A DNA stretch of 64,000 nt. It comes from Lumbricus terrestris. Lineage: Eukaryota > Annelida > Clitellata > Crassiclitellata > Lumbricidae. Below, one piece after another: positions 51,640 through 62,771 of this stretch. The notes under the pieces were generated by a model. That model ran no database searches. It was not told the DNA's origin and saw only the letters and a program-made list of their open reading frames with translations. The stretch is from positions 34,014,956 to 34,078,955 of the forward strand of contig OX457037.1 of the NCBI GenBank assembly GCA_949752735.1. Direction: 5' to 3'. The translations under genes were made by a program, and so were the position numbers. The number at the start of each line of letters is the position of its first letter. Position 1 is the first letter of the stretch.

Positions 51640-52135
51640 AACGAAGGAAGACGAAGGAAGGCGCCACCATGGACAGAACATTGGATGTGGTGGAGGAGGA
51701 GGATAAAGGAAGAGGAGGAGGAAGAGAAGAGGGAGAGAAGGAGTAGGCAGGAGAAAAAATAGTAGGAAGTGGACGACAATGAGGACAGAAGGAGAGGAGG
51801 GAGGAGGAGGACGATAGAAGAGGAGGGGCAGAGGAGAAAGGTGAAGGAGGATAGGAGGAGGAGGAGGACCGTGGACAGTGGATGTGGAGGAGGACAAGGA
51901 GGAGGAGGATAAAGGAGGAGAAGAGGAGAAGGATAGAAGGAGGAGGCAGGAGGGAAAAGTAGGAAGAGAAAAAGAGAAGGAAGAGGACAAGGAGAAGAAT
52001 AGAAGGAGAGGAGGGAGGGAGGAGGACGATAGAAGAGGATAGGACAAGAGGAGAAAGGTGAAGGAGGATAGGAGCAGAGAAGGAAGACAACAATGATGAG
52101 GAGAGGATGAGGATAAAGGAGGAGGAGGATGGGAT
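51640..52135. repeat. Polypurine (GGA)n tract, about 500 bp
   Basis: Almost pure A/G on the + strand: GGAGGA, GAAGAG mixtures with an internal duplication (AGGAGGGAGGAGGACGATAGAAGAGGA-like at about 51790 and 52010). Explains the 341-residue Ser/Pro/Leu frame, which I do not call a gene. Confidence 0.9.
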
Positions 52136-52580
52136 GGCCGTGCAATAACGACGGACGCGACCGGATCCATCTGCCAGCGGGAAGATTTATGGCAACATGG
52201 ACGGGGAAGCCGTGCGTCGCGACGGTCCGTCGGTCGTTGGTCTGGGCGTCCGCTCCGGAGAGAACAGGGTGGTGGGGAATGGGTGGAGGGGCTGTGGGAG
52301 GGAGGGTGGGTGAATCCCGCTAATCCGCTATCGACCATCCACGTAAAGTGCCATCGAGAAACAGCAATTCACAGGATTCAGCCACCCTCCCTCCATCCCG
52401 ACCTCCCATGGGGCTGCGACCGTCCCAATAATCCCACCCCATCGCACTTCACCTTCCCTCTCCACTACGCTGCTTTACCCGTGCACAGCGGTAAGCCAAG
52501 GTCTTGTCGTGACATGGCAGCGTGGAACTTGGAAAGGGGTGGAACCCTGTGTCGCTGCTCTGTGTAGGACGGATCCGATT
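52136..52580. other. GC- and CpG-rich segment
   Basis: GACGGACGCGACCGG, GCCGTGCGTCGCGACGG and CGTCGGTCG stand out against an AT-rich background. Could be a CpG-rich promoter or first exon (possibly of LIMPETin), but no splice site or protein pattern confirms this. Confidence 0.3.
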
Positions 52581-53112
52581 GGGAGAATGGATAAGGAAGA
52601 CGGATGTACGAGGAATGGCGCCAATAGCTGCAGCAGCAGATTTAGCAGCAGCAGCAGATTCAGCAGCCCTACACCTGCATTGAAATGGTTGAATTAACAG
52701 CAATATAAGAACAAACGGAGCGAAAAAGAATTTTTTTAAATCGCATCCATTTCAATACGTAATTATTTTGAATGAAACTTGAATTTCGGAAAATTTTGAC
52801 AGGTCTGATGCAATGTAATGTAATGTAATGCAACAGTTGTGAACAGTGATTTAACTGTTGCTAATTATAGCTGAATCAACAACAGTGTTTATATAAGCCT
52901 GCAGATTTGCATTTATTCAATTTATGATAAATATTTCATGTAATCATATTTCAAGGTAAAGCAATATAATTAATTTAATAATTAAATTGTTCTTTCTCAA
53001 AATTTGCGGCCCACCCCTCCTACATCTCTGTTCCATGGCACCCCTAGAACACCACTCACAATGGCACTGCCACAAACATACAGTCACAGACACACACTGA
53101 AATATTTTTCAC

Positions 53113-53368
53113 CAAGGCCGTAGCTAGGGGGCTGCTTGAACACCCCCAAAATGAAATGTCATAATGAAATAATGCATTTACTAATACATTTACTAATACA
53201 ATCATGATGTAAGGACTACAGGGATTTCATTTTGAAGCTCCTATTTCTATGTGACATTCTACAATAGATTAAATCATCCTCCAAATGTTAGTTGTTTTGG
53301 TTGCTTGTTGGCTTGCTCAAATTTGAGTAAACACCCCCCCTCCCAATAAAATCCTGGCTACGGCCTTG
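53113..53368. mobile_element. Non-autonomous hAT-type element (256 bp)
   Basis: Ends CAAGGCCGTAGCTAGGGG and, inverted, CAAGGCCGTAGCCAGG. 8-bp duplication TTTTTCAC / TTTGTCAC (7 of 8). Same family as 22849-23191, including the TTGAACACCCCC motif inside the left end. Confidence 0.88.
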
Positions 53369-53699
53369 TTTGTCACAAAGTATTTCAAATATCATGATTA
53401 ACTTTGATATATAGCAACTCCGTTCACATAAATTATAAAAGTTTAAAACAATAAATCATTCGTAATATTCTACTGATAATAACAAGTCACATGACTAGAG
53501 TGTATTCTGGCAGAAAATAAAATCCTACCATTTCTGTACAACATGGTAATAGCAATAAGGTAGTACTTTACTAAATATAGATCCTGTGTTATAGCATATG
53601 TTCGGTACACGTATGTACCGTAAATACCGTTTTAGACCAAACATGCTGTTCTTCGTTCTGTCTCTTTTACCAGTATCTCGTTTCTGGACATGCTATGCC

Positions 53700-53993
53700 C
53701 AGGGGCGGATCCAGGGGGCCAATCCGGCCATGCCCTCCCCCATTTAGAAATTTCCCATAAGTAGTCCCGCAGGTCCCTCCCCACGCCCACGAGGTCCGTA
53801 TACGAGGTTCATATGACTAAAAAAAGGTCATCAACTATTTTGGCTGATAAAACGGTATATTTTTCTTGAGAATTGGAGACAAAAACAAAAAGTCATCAGA
53901 TTTTTCGGCGACCAAGGTGAAAATATTTTTCCCTGTCCCAAGACTGATAATTTTGGCCCCCCCCCCCCTCGAAAATGTCTGTATCCGCCCTTG
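53700..53993. mobile_element. Non-autonomous hAT-type element (294 bp)
   Basis: Ends CAGGGGCGGATCCAGGGG and, inverted, CAAGGGCGGATACA, with a perfect 8-bp duplication GCTATGCC at 53692-53699 and 53994-54001. Contains a C homopolymer and AAAAAGGTCATCA blocks. No transposase. Confidence 0.9.
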
Positions 53994-55625
53994 GCTATGC
54001 CTGCATCAAAATATTCAGCATAGGAACACACTGTCATCATATGCAAAGATCTGCATGTACAGTTGCACACATTCATAATTAAACAAACATTAAACAAACT
54101 CTGCAATCACATAAAAACCCAAAAAAGCTGAATAAACAAAGATTCATCACAGTTTTTACATTTACTGTTTAAAGACAAATTCTTCAGAAGTCTTTGAGAT
54201 GCAGAAATTTCATCCGAAGAAATATTAACCAAAAATATCGAAAGCTTTCGCGCATCCTCCTCCTCTTCCTTCCACAGAATTTCTTTGCAGATGTTCCCCA
54301 TCATGTCACCTCTCCTTTATCCCCCTAGTCTTTCTATTTCTCCTTTATCTGTTTACGCCATTCATTTCTCCTCCCATCTCATGACTTTTCAAGATTTTCC
54401 TCTCGCTTTGCCTCTCTATCATCTTCCACCTCTGCTAATTACTGCAAGACCCCTTCAAGACCCCATCAACATCCACCATCTGTTCAATCTGCCGGTGTGA
54501 TCACGACCATTTCTGCCATCACCAACACCACCACTTCATCAATCATCCTCCGCCCATTGATCGCAGTGCAGCTGCAGCGGAGGGCGCCCTAAACAGGTCA
54601 GACTTTATCCAATCAGAACTCCAATCTAAAAATCCTAACACCTTAAGAGCAGCGTCGTAAGTCTGCTTTGCAAATCTAATGACCAACGGACATCTACGTC
54701 CTTTCTTTCTTCCTCTCGACAATTTATTGCGTTCCACAAACACAACAAGATCCCTTCCTTCCCTCTGCTCCAACCACTTCCATTACTCACTCTTTTCTTC
54801 CCTTCAGTCGCTCCATAAGCCTCCGCTTTCTTCACCCTTGTTCACCAGCCAATGCACCGTTAACATCTATCCCGCCTCATCTATCTAGCACAAGCATAAT
54901 CGATGCTAGACAATTTTCTTTTGAATCTTCTAATCTCGTGCATTCAAAGAGACCAGAGAATTTACGGCACAAAAAGATATTTCTGTGATGATCTGGTGAT
55001 GACAAAGAAAAAGAACAGAGCGACTAGAAAAACGATTACTAATCATTGTCTGCAGTTCAGTAAATATCAGCGCTCCCTTCAACTGCATTCAGTTGCATGC
55101 TCTTTCCACGATCAGCATCAGTGCATTTACGGTATATGAGGGCACAACATTTCTTCTGAATTTGGCGATTGCTATTCCTCCTGATAGTTTTATCAAGATC
55201 CCACAAAGAGGCTCACCTAGTGAAAAGTGTTGGTGTAACCAGTTAGACATCAGCATTCACCATCATGAAATCACAGCTGGTCCAAATGGCTACAGTTTTA
55301 CTTTCTTCTGAATTTCCAATTCAGCAAATGTAAACCACAAACATGCTTCTCATGATCTAAATTTTAAACTATTACCTTTCAGATTAAGTCAATTCTCCAA
55401 CTCGTCACCAAAGCAAAAAATATTCCAAACTGAACAGCTCCGCACTTCAAATAAAATAGAAAAATAAGTTTTAACAGAACTCTACAAAAACACAGTAGCA
55501 TAGATTTAATAGAGTTTCAATTTGAATGAAGACAAAACTCCTGTAATTAAGCTCATAAAAATAGCCATAAAAACGGGTGGAGACTCAAAAATTAGTGACT
55601 TCAACATAAGTTTGATCGTCTTCAA

Positions 55626-55712
55626 TTCAGTATACAAATTCAGTATACAAATTCAGTATACAAATTCACAAATTCAGTATACAGATTCAGTATACAAATT
55701 CAGTATACAAAG
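55626..55712. repeat. 13-bp minisatellite
   Basis: Unit ATTCAGTATACAA, about six copies with one CACAA insertion. Confidence 0.9.
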
Positions 55713-56304
55713 TGACAATAAATAACAGTCAATAAATATTTATATCCTAAAAACAACAGCCTTATTAGCAAGTTCATTTACTAACTTACACACCTAAAAA
55801 GAAGCAGTAGGCTAAACAAAAACATCAAGCAAACAAACATCTAATAAAAAAACACTGACCTGGAGAGTGGAGAAAAGTGCAAATGTTGAATATCATGAAT
55901 TATTTTGAGACATAGCAATTCAGTTCGCATAAATTAGAAAAACTTAAACCATATAAATCATTTGTAATGTTCAGCTGATAATAACAAGTCACATGACTAG
56001 AGTGTATTCTGGCAGAAAATTAATATGAAAGCAGCACCAATCGGTGCAACACGGAAAGATCTATACTCGAAGTCAAAGCTCAGCTTTCCTATGGGAAAGG
56101 TTTAGTCCCTATGGACAAGAGTCAAGAACTGCAAGCACCTTTGTCAGGTTATTATAAGGTGCAATATAAATGTCCATATACGTACATGAAATGTCATACA
56201 TACATACACATACATACTTACATACATGTATGCCACGGATAAGGTCAAATGGATAACTGTACAGCAACAGCCGGAACAAGCAGTGTGCAGAATACGGGCT
56301 TGGA

Positions 56305-56745
56305 CTTTCATAGTATCAATTATTTACACATCAAAAAGCATAATTCAATTGCAACTTAGTAGGAATAAACACTCTGTAACGATAAATCCTGGCAACTTAT
56401 ACGATCATCAGCAACAAATAACTTTCATGGTACCAATGATTGCACATTAAAACGAGCATACATCATTTTGTAACTCACTAATACTAAACACTCTGTAATG
56501 ATAAATCCTGGCAAACTTATACGATCAACAATGAATAACTTTCATAGTATCAATTGCACATTGAAGAAGCATAGATCATTTCATAACTCACTAATACTAA
56601 ACACTCTGCAATGATAAATCCTGGCAAACTTATACGATCATCAACAATGAATAACTTTCATAGTATCAATTGCACATTAAAACAAGCATAGATCATTTTG
56701 TAACTCAGTAGTACTAAACAGTCTGCAACAAGAAATGCTGCGAAC
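56305..56745. repeat. About 115-bp tandem repeat, 3-4 copies
   Basis: Units at about 56367, 56486, 56599 and 56716 share ACACTCTGYAAYGATAAATC, CTTATACGATCAACAATGA and CTTTCATAGTATCAATTGCA. Preceded by a diverged partial unit. Confidence 0.88.
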
Positions 56746-56946
56746 TTTTACAATCCTCCGCAATGAACAATACCACCTCATTATGAGGCAACCAATGATG
56801 GGGCTCTGAAAGTAAGCATCAAAATGAACTCTGGGGCAGTTCAAACATTTCTGTTGGCATAACCCAAATGTTTGAAATAAACCAGCACAACAGAGGCATT
56901 AAACGAACGAGTGCTTGAAACAGTGCTTGAAATAAAGTCTCTTTGA

Positions 56947-56992
56947 CCCTTTACAAAGTGTAGTAAATCCTATAGCCTCGGATGGTAAAGGG
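56947..56992. mobile_element. piggyBac-like micro-element (46 bp)
   Basis: CCCTTTAC ... GTAAAGGG between TTGA and TTAA. Same style as 829-890 and 63255-63326 but with short ends. Confidence 0.4.
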
Positions 56993-57346
56993 TTAAGCAA
57001 CCCATCAAAAGACACACCGCTGAACGTCTTTTTGGTCCAAGTATTTCATAATTGACCAGCACTGTACATAAAGTTTGTTTGGCAATAGATCGAAGAAATC
57101 AACAAGTTGCATTAGAAATTGCTGCCATATTGTGCATGTCATGACCTAGGTGACACACAAAAAATGGACAGTCTTCTCAAAAGACCACACGATTGATGTA
57201 GCTCTAGCATATCAATGTGCAGCACTCAAACTACATCTCAGTTCTCTTGATTATGACATCAACGGACATAACAATGATCTTGCTAAGGCGTCGTTTGCAT
57301 CGGCTGCCACAAAACTTGCATTTCTCTCCTTCTCTCGTTTCATCCA

Positions 57347-57496
57347 TCAGAGTCCAGTGATGGTTGGGAAGAAGTGGACGTTTTCCGCTGAACCTGCATC
57401 CTGCGCTGGTAATGTCATCGACACCATTTGCACCGAGTGGTGTCGCACTATCGAAATGTCGTGCAGAAGTACGATCGCCATGACGACACATAGCAC
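57347..57496 (-). CDS. Tetraspanin exon 6: second half of TM4, tail and stop
   Basis: Acceptor TCTGCTGCAG. VLCVVMAIVLLHDISIVRHH finishes TM4, then a 30-residue tail ending FFPTITGL and TGA at 57347-57349. Confidence 0.93.
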   Translation of the reverse strand: MLCVVMAIVLLHDISIVRHHSVQMVSMTLPAQDAGSAENVHFFPTITGL

Positions 57497-60400
57497 CTGC
57501 AGCAGAGAGAATGCTAAGCCATTAGACATTTGATTCGTGTTTACGTAGCAACAAGAACAACAGCAAAAGAAACTATGTTAAAGAGAATCAGAGTGGCCCT
57601 GGGAACAAGTGTAAAGACAAAGAAAGTCCAGAGCAGGTGGCCAGCCAATGAAAAGGCACAATGACAGGTTGATTGTGGCAAGTTAACAGCTTTCCGTCTT
57701 AGAGTATTGTTGACAGGAGCTCAACTTCACTTTGAATATATAATAAACTCAAATTGAAGAAGACGTTTTGCCAATCAATGGCTGGATATTATCCAGCTTG
57801 ACTGGCTTTGTTGCAATCATCCTTTGTGTTACACAAACAATTTAATTAAACCAACAATTTATACAGCAATCTGTTAAACCTTTGGACAATTCAAGACATT
57901 GTTAGTTTGGTTCGGTTCTGCTCTGTTCTCTTGATGCATGCTTTGTTTGGCTCGGGTTCTACCTCTGTCCAGGTCAAGTGTTCAGCAACCGTGACACTTA
58001 CCTCAAACACTCCGATGGCAAAGGCAATGATGCTGATGTGGAAGAGACGTCCTTTGAATGTTTGAAGAATCAGGTCCGTACAACCATTCGTATGAATCAT
58101 GTCCCCAGTGAAGGCTCCCTTCACAACAGACAAGAAGTAAGAACGTCATCTCAATAACATACATGAGTCATTAATAAATTGTGTCTTCAAAACACAATAC
58201 TTGTGGAAAGAAGTTATTGATCCCAAAAGGTCTACAATATTCAAAAACTCGAAACTGGTAAAATAACAAATTAATTAGTTCAGCTGAGATATGACATTCA
58301 TATGAGAAAATCCGACAATTAAATAGAAGTTCCATAATGAAACGTCATCGTAAGATTTTCTTGCTTTGAGAAAGGTACGTCGCAACACAAGTACATTGTT
58401 GCAATACCTTGCTGGTAGACTTGGTAAGTTACATAAGCATAACGCATGGCAACAGCAACATGTCTCCCTTTAGCCGTGTGTTAATTGTGTTTTAATATAT
58501 TGTACAAAGACAACTAGGATCCACGATCCACATTGAGGTAGGGTTCATTATGGATCTCACACATGGCAATTGTTATTCTCTGAACTGAATTAAGTAAAAA
58601 TTGAGCAGAAAACGTCTAAAAGTCTAAAATTGAGCAATTTATGTTCAGCTATGATCGGGATCTCCTGCATGCAACTTCAAAAGGTTTCTTCAACCATGTG
58701 TCTGATGTACACTCGCATTTCACAAGAAATTTGATCTCACAACGCGGAATGGCCTCCCTCTTGAGCGGTGCCTGTCCGTTAGGTTACTCTCCGACACATT
58801 CCATAGGCGCTTTAAAACTGTTCTTTTTGACCAAGCTGAAGTCGGGAGCACCTCTGAGTAGTGTCTCAATGGACACAGAAGAAAGGAGTCAAGTTCCTTA
58901 AGCTAACCTTGAGGCTGCCATGGATATGACATGTTAGCAAAGTTCTTCATTTACTACCGGTGGTAAGCCTCGGCATATGAAGGTGGGTGGCCAATTCTCT
59001 CCCCCCAACATCTCATCTTCCCACCAATAGTTGGTGGAAAGATGAGATGGCTCATTCTAACAAAGTTGGTTAGGTGTGCAGATGGAGCAGAAATCTTGAC
59101 ACAACTTTCTGCACCTGGCGGCGGGGCGTAATGGACACAATTACTTCTTTGAATGAGTCTTTACCTCTAGCCAGAGAAAGTGTCAGCTTATGAACCGACC
59201 TGGGTTAGGCGCACCTGTAGTCCACACTGAATCCCGGTTGGTTGAGTGCAGCAAGACAGCGGAACGCTGCAGCGCAAAAGCGACGAAGACGACGAACAAC
59301 TAAAGGCGACGTTCTTCTCCCAGTCATGGTAACCGGTTCCACCACAACACTCCAGCTGGAAGAAAGATACAGATCGGATGACGGAAGGAATTCTCCCAGT
59401 CCTGCTTCAACAGCAAAGGCTGAGAATATTGTATTGCATTTAAGCACTTATAACAGGTGTCTCTTGTAGGGTGAACTGTACAGAGGTGCTCCCAGTGTGC
59501 AAGGCCCTGCGAGAAGAAGCAGGCTATAAAAAGAGAGAATGCAGCATAGAGACTAGCAGAGTAGAGGTCAAGACGGACAGAGTGATGCATTACAACAAAG
59601 GTAAAGTTGAATAAATTGGCTGTCATGTTGGCAGGCAGGTACAAAAGAAGCGTGGTACGTGGTAGGCAGGAAATAGGCAGGCGGACAGGAAGGGAGTTAA
59701 GCAGTAAATGTGGAATGACCTTTCCTTGCAATTCATAGCACCATTCTGATGAGAAATTCACCTGCATCTTTTCATTGCTTTCAGATCTTTCTATTTTCCC
59801 GAGCCTGTCACGCTGAGAGCGCTTCTGAACAACTCTGCTGTGAAATGCGCTTTACAAATGTTCATATTAGATTAGATTAGATTACGATGGAAGGCACAAA
59901 AGGATTAAGAAAGATCAGTTGTGACGTTCTGCTGAGATGCGATTTACAAATGCTCATATTAGATTAGATTAGATTAGATTAGGAGGGAAGGCACAAAAGG
60001 ATTAAGAAAGATCAGTTTATACATTCTGCTGTGAGATGCGATTTACAAATGTTAATATAAGAATATAAGATTAGATTAGGAGGGAATGCACAAAAGTATC
60101 AAGAAAGATCGGTTGATACCTTCTGTTGCACGTAGTCAATAAATTCCTGGACAAGTTCATCGTCCTGATAGGTGACGACTGCTGCGATCAAGTACGATGT
60201 GATCGTAGCCTTGATCTGATCCATCAGCATGAACATGAGGATCCCCGACACGACCTCACCCACAAACAGGACAGACGACAAAACGCAGAACTGAAAAAGT
60301 AAACACCGCTCACGATAAACAACTTACGCACTACACAGTACTACGAATGGACACATACAGACTTTTCCTTTCCATCGAAAATCCCCAGTTGTTTCTCAAC

Positions 60401-62459
60401 CTTCCTTCTCCTCTCACTCTGCCCTATCCATTTTCCCCTTTTGTGATAGGAAAGTCATATCAAGAGCATTAAAAAATAGCTTTAAAATTTGTCTCTTTTC
60501 CCCAAAATTTTTTTAAATTGAAACATTTAAAAAAAATTACAAAAATAAAAAACCACAAACATACTATTTCCCTAAGGTTCTGTGATGTGTAATTTCCGAC
60601 ATAATACCGATTTCGGAGTGGGCCGCCACATATGTTTATTGCTTACAAAGCACTCTAGCACACGCTGGACATTAAAGGGTTGAGGGCAAGACCAATGAAG
60701 CAGCCCTCAAAATGAAGTCCAGGTTATTAACAACACCATCCCAAACAGCACTAGAAAGGATCAGATTTGCTGAAGGTATCTCATTGTTTCCTCTACATCT
60801 TCTAGTCAAATAGCAAAACTTACAGACAGTTGTACAGAAATCCAGAGTCCAAAAAAGAACAGGTGACGAAAAGTTAGGTCACACCAAGGCTGTAGTGGCA
60901 AAATTAGAGGAGAATGCATGCTACCGTTGCCTGCAATCATTTTCACTTAATACTATACACAAATATTTGTGAGGTGAGTACACGCTGTTTTACTGTTATT
61001 TGTTTATTTCTCGCATTTGCTACACCGCCCCATGTAAGTCAATTGTGGATGGACAAATGACAACTGAAGAAGAGATATTGAAAACTCTTACTGTTCTGAT
61101 GAGGCACATGTTTTCACGCAATGCTCCCAGCCAACCGAAGAGTCCAACAAAGAAGCTGACGACACCAATGACCACCAGTAGAAGCGCTGGAACAATCGGA
61201 AGACGATCCAGAAGGGTTGAAGGAGCCTTGTTGTCAAAGTTCGCCCACAGACCCACAGCCAACGACACAAGCCCAAACACCTAGCCAACCATCAACGAAC
61301 AACCGCAAATATAATTTGACTGTATTTAAGAATTCTCTGAATTATATATGTTCAATGCCATGTCTGTAGTACATAAAAATGCGAATAGCAATTGGTCAAA
61401 AAAGAATATTATTCTCATCTTATCTTAATCAACTGGCCTAGTTAGCTACACCAGTAAGCGAGAGCGGCATTCGTCGGTTGGTTGCAACGGACTGCGATTC
61501 AAGCCCCGGGCTGGGAGTTGACATTCAGAGATTTAGATATCTCGGATATTAGAACGTGTGGGATGCAGGGACGAAAGCTCCTGCGGAGAGACCTTGGGCA
61601 ATTGCTTACCCATCATTGTCTGTGAGGAAGGCAACGGGAAACCACCTCACTCATCTCATCCCCAGGGGCGTAAAGCCAATGAACCTGCCTTAGGGCAGAG
61701 AACCATCATCGTATTTTAATAGTATAATTTACGACCATTGTACACGTAGGACCAGCATTTCTAAAACAGTACACTGGAAAGTTGTGATAACGTGGCCTTT
61801 GGATGCTATATCAAGATGTCATAAAACGATGCCCCATAGATCTACGACAGAAAGACATTTCAAAGTAAATCTGAAATCCTATTGATTAGCTCTATCAACT
61901 ACACGACAATAGTACTTAAATATTGTGCTGGTCCACTACACAAATCGGATATAAGATAAAAATAACCATACTAGTTTACCTAGGTCACTTTTAGGTTTCA
62001 ATATTTCAATATTGTGAATGCGAAATAATTTTTACCGGTACTTTACTACTTAATTTCCACTTTATATCTGATGCTTATTTTGATATATATTATTCAATGT
62101 TGTGTAACTTATTCGCTTTGCCCAAGTTCGACAAGGCACTAGCAACCCTATCTCGGCACAACCATTGTGCAGTAGATGTAGGGCTCCTGTCTCTGTCAAC
62201 AATAGATATTAGGATTTTTAAGAATAAATAAGCTGCCAACTAATCACAGTCAACCTGACATTTTGTCTTTTCAGTGAATTTTGGTTTCCCCCTTGCTCTG
62301 GAAAAGACTACGCTTGTTCCCCATGGTTGACTCTCACTCTTTTAATGCTAAAAAAACTGTCGTTTTCAACTGCCTGGGATCAGGAGCATTCCTTCTAAGT
62401 AGTCTTCAAGGGGTGCTTTATAAATCATCATATTATAAATGAATGAATGAATAAACAAT

Positions 62460-62504
<45 letters not shown>

Positions 62505-62771
62505 AGCGATTTAACATAGATCTTTCTAGTTTTAAGAAGAGGCAGATGTGTTATTTTTCTCTGTCCACAGATATTAGCATCTTGACCAGCATTTGACCTT
62601 CACCTCATTGTACAACATAAAAGCAATAACCCTAAAAAGAAAATCACAACTGCATTCATAAATTGCTAAAAATAATAGCACACAGTAGCTTACCCAAATC
62701 AAAAAATTGACAACAAACACAAAATACTTTATCCAGAACAATCGTTGACATGGGCGAGAGCAGCGTGCCAT
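57347..62771 (-). CDS. Tetraspanin, complete, six exons, 281 residues
   Basis: Exons 62771-62694, 61280-61092, 60290-60120, 59355-59215, 58118-58002 and 57496-57347 (TGA) join with every intron in phase 0 and consensus borders. The product has four membrane segments: YFVFVVNFLIWVFGLVSLAV (TM1), VPALLLVVIGVVSFFVGLFG (TM2), VLSSVLFVGEVVSGILMFML (TM3) and ISIIAFAIGVFEVLCVVMAI (TM4). The N terminus has juxtamembrane cysteines (MARCSRPCQRL, palmitoylation candidates). The large loop carries the hallmark CCG (LECCGGTGYHDW), SC, SCC (CSVPLSCC) and GC (TNGCTD) cysteines. Tetraspanins organise membrane microdomains with integrins and other partners. The C-terminal tail is long, about 38 residues. I cannot assign a vertebrate ortholog. 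Confidence 0.95.
58002..58118 (-). CDS. Tetraspanin exon 5: end of large loop, first half of TM4
   Basis: Acceptor TTGTGAAG, donor GAG|GTAAGT. 39 codons: GAFTGDMIHTNGCTDLILQT, FKGRLFHISIIAFAIGVFE, with the GC disulfide cysteine. Confidence 0.93.
58835..59150 (+). repeat. Dispersed repeat with SINE-like start, copy B
   Basis: GAAGTCGGGAGCACCTCTGA, then TTGAGGCTGCCATGGATATG and CATCTCATCTTCCCACCAA, in the same order as at 38530-38900. Contains a local inverted pair TCTCATCTTCCCACCAA / TTGGTGGAAAGATGAGA. Confidence 0.65.
59215..59355 (-). CDS. Tetraspanin exon 4: CCG-containing part of large loop
   Basis: Acceptor CTTCCAG, donor CAG|GTGCGC. 47 codons: LECCGGTGYHDWEKNVAFSC, a run of five serines, then LRCSVPLSCCTQPTGIQCGL. 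Contains CCG and SCC. Open frames in other phases over this stretch are shadows. Confidence 0.95.
59805..60119. repeat. SINE-like end leading into a 3-copy, about 95-bp tandem array that stops at a splice donor
   Basis: GAGAGCGCTTCTGAACAACT and GAAATGCGCTTTACAAATG (SINE 3' end) are followed by three units of TTCATATTAGATTAGATT, AGGCACAAAAGGATTAAGAA and AGATCAGTT. The last unit runs to 60119, the first intronic base after tetraspanin exon 3. Confidence 0.85.
60120..60290 (-). CDS. Tetraspanin exon 3: TM3 and start of large loop
   Basis: Acceptor TTTTTCAG, donor AAG|GTATCA. 57 codons: FCVLSSVLFVGEVVSGILMF, then QDDELVQEFIDYVQQK. The donor is the first base of a tandem array that fills the next intron (59840-60119). 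Confidence 0.95.
61092..61280 (-). CDS. Tetraspanin exon 2: TM1 end, small loop, TM2
   Basis: Acceptor TTGGCTAG, donor ACA|GTAAGA. 63 codons: VFGLVSLAVGLWANFDNKAP, VPALLLVVIGVVSFFVGLFG, WLGALRENMCLIRT. The GALREN-CL motif after TM2 is a tetraspanin signature. Confidence 0.95.
61440..61712 (+). repeat. Possible second tRNA-like SINE
   Basis: CGATTCAAGCCCCGGGCTG is B-box-like. Downstream GAGACCTTGGGCAATTGCTT and GGCAACGGGAAACCACCTCA are typical of SINE bodies. Only one copy is in the window, so unproven. Confidence 0.4.
62380..62505 (+). repeat. SINE-like 3' fragment plus (AATG)n and (AT)n
   Basis: GGGATCAGGAGCATTCCTTC, then CAAGGGGTGCTTTATAAAT and an AATG run, followed by an AT run at 62465-62501. 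Confidence 0.7.
62694..62771 (-). CDS. Tetraspanin exon 1: start and first half of TM1
   Basis: ATG at 62769-62771, 26 codons MARCSRPCQRLFWIKYFVF... ending W at a GTAAGC donor. Basic and cysteine-rich cytosolic start as in other tetraspanins. Confidence 0.93.

Larger units (their letters stand above)
54002..57346. other. Intergenic; minisatellites, no exon recognised
   Basis: Holds the ATTCAGTATACAA array (55626-55712), a 115-bp array (56305-56745), a micro-element (56947-56992) and otherwise AT-rich unique sequence. It includes the probable tetraspanin 3'UTR next to 57347. Confidence 0.6.

Noticed and set aside
51313..52338. 341-codon open frame on the - strand
   Set aside because: Ser/Pro/Leu low-complexity reading of a polypurine tract plus an (AATG)n run; no domain, no splice support.
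57231..57533. Frames of 86 and 127 codons at the tetraspanin end
   Set aside because: They overlap tetraspanin exon 6 in other phases; the exon 6 frame is fixed by phase and TM4 sequence.
59205..59447. 80-codon frame on the - strand over tetraspanin exon 4
   Set aside because: Different phase from the frame carrying CCG and SCC, which is the one consistent with flanking exons.
61497..61515. tRNA gene (B-box-like GATTCAAGCC)
   Set aside because: No cloverleaf arms or anticodon loop could be drawn; better explained as a SINE-like repeat.
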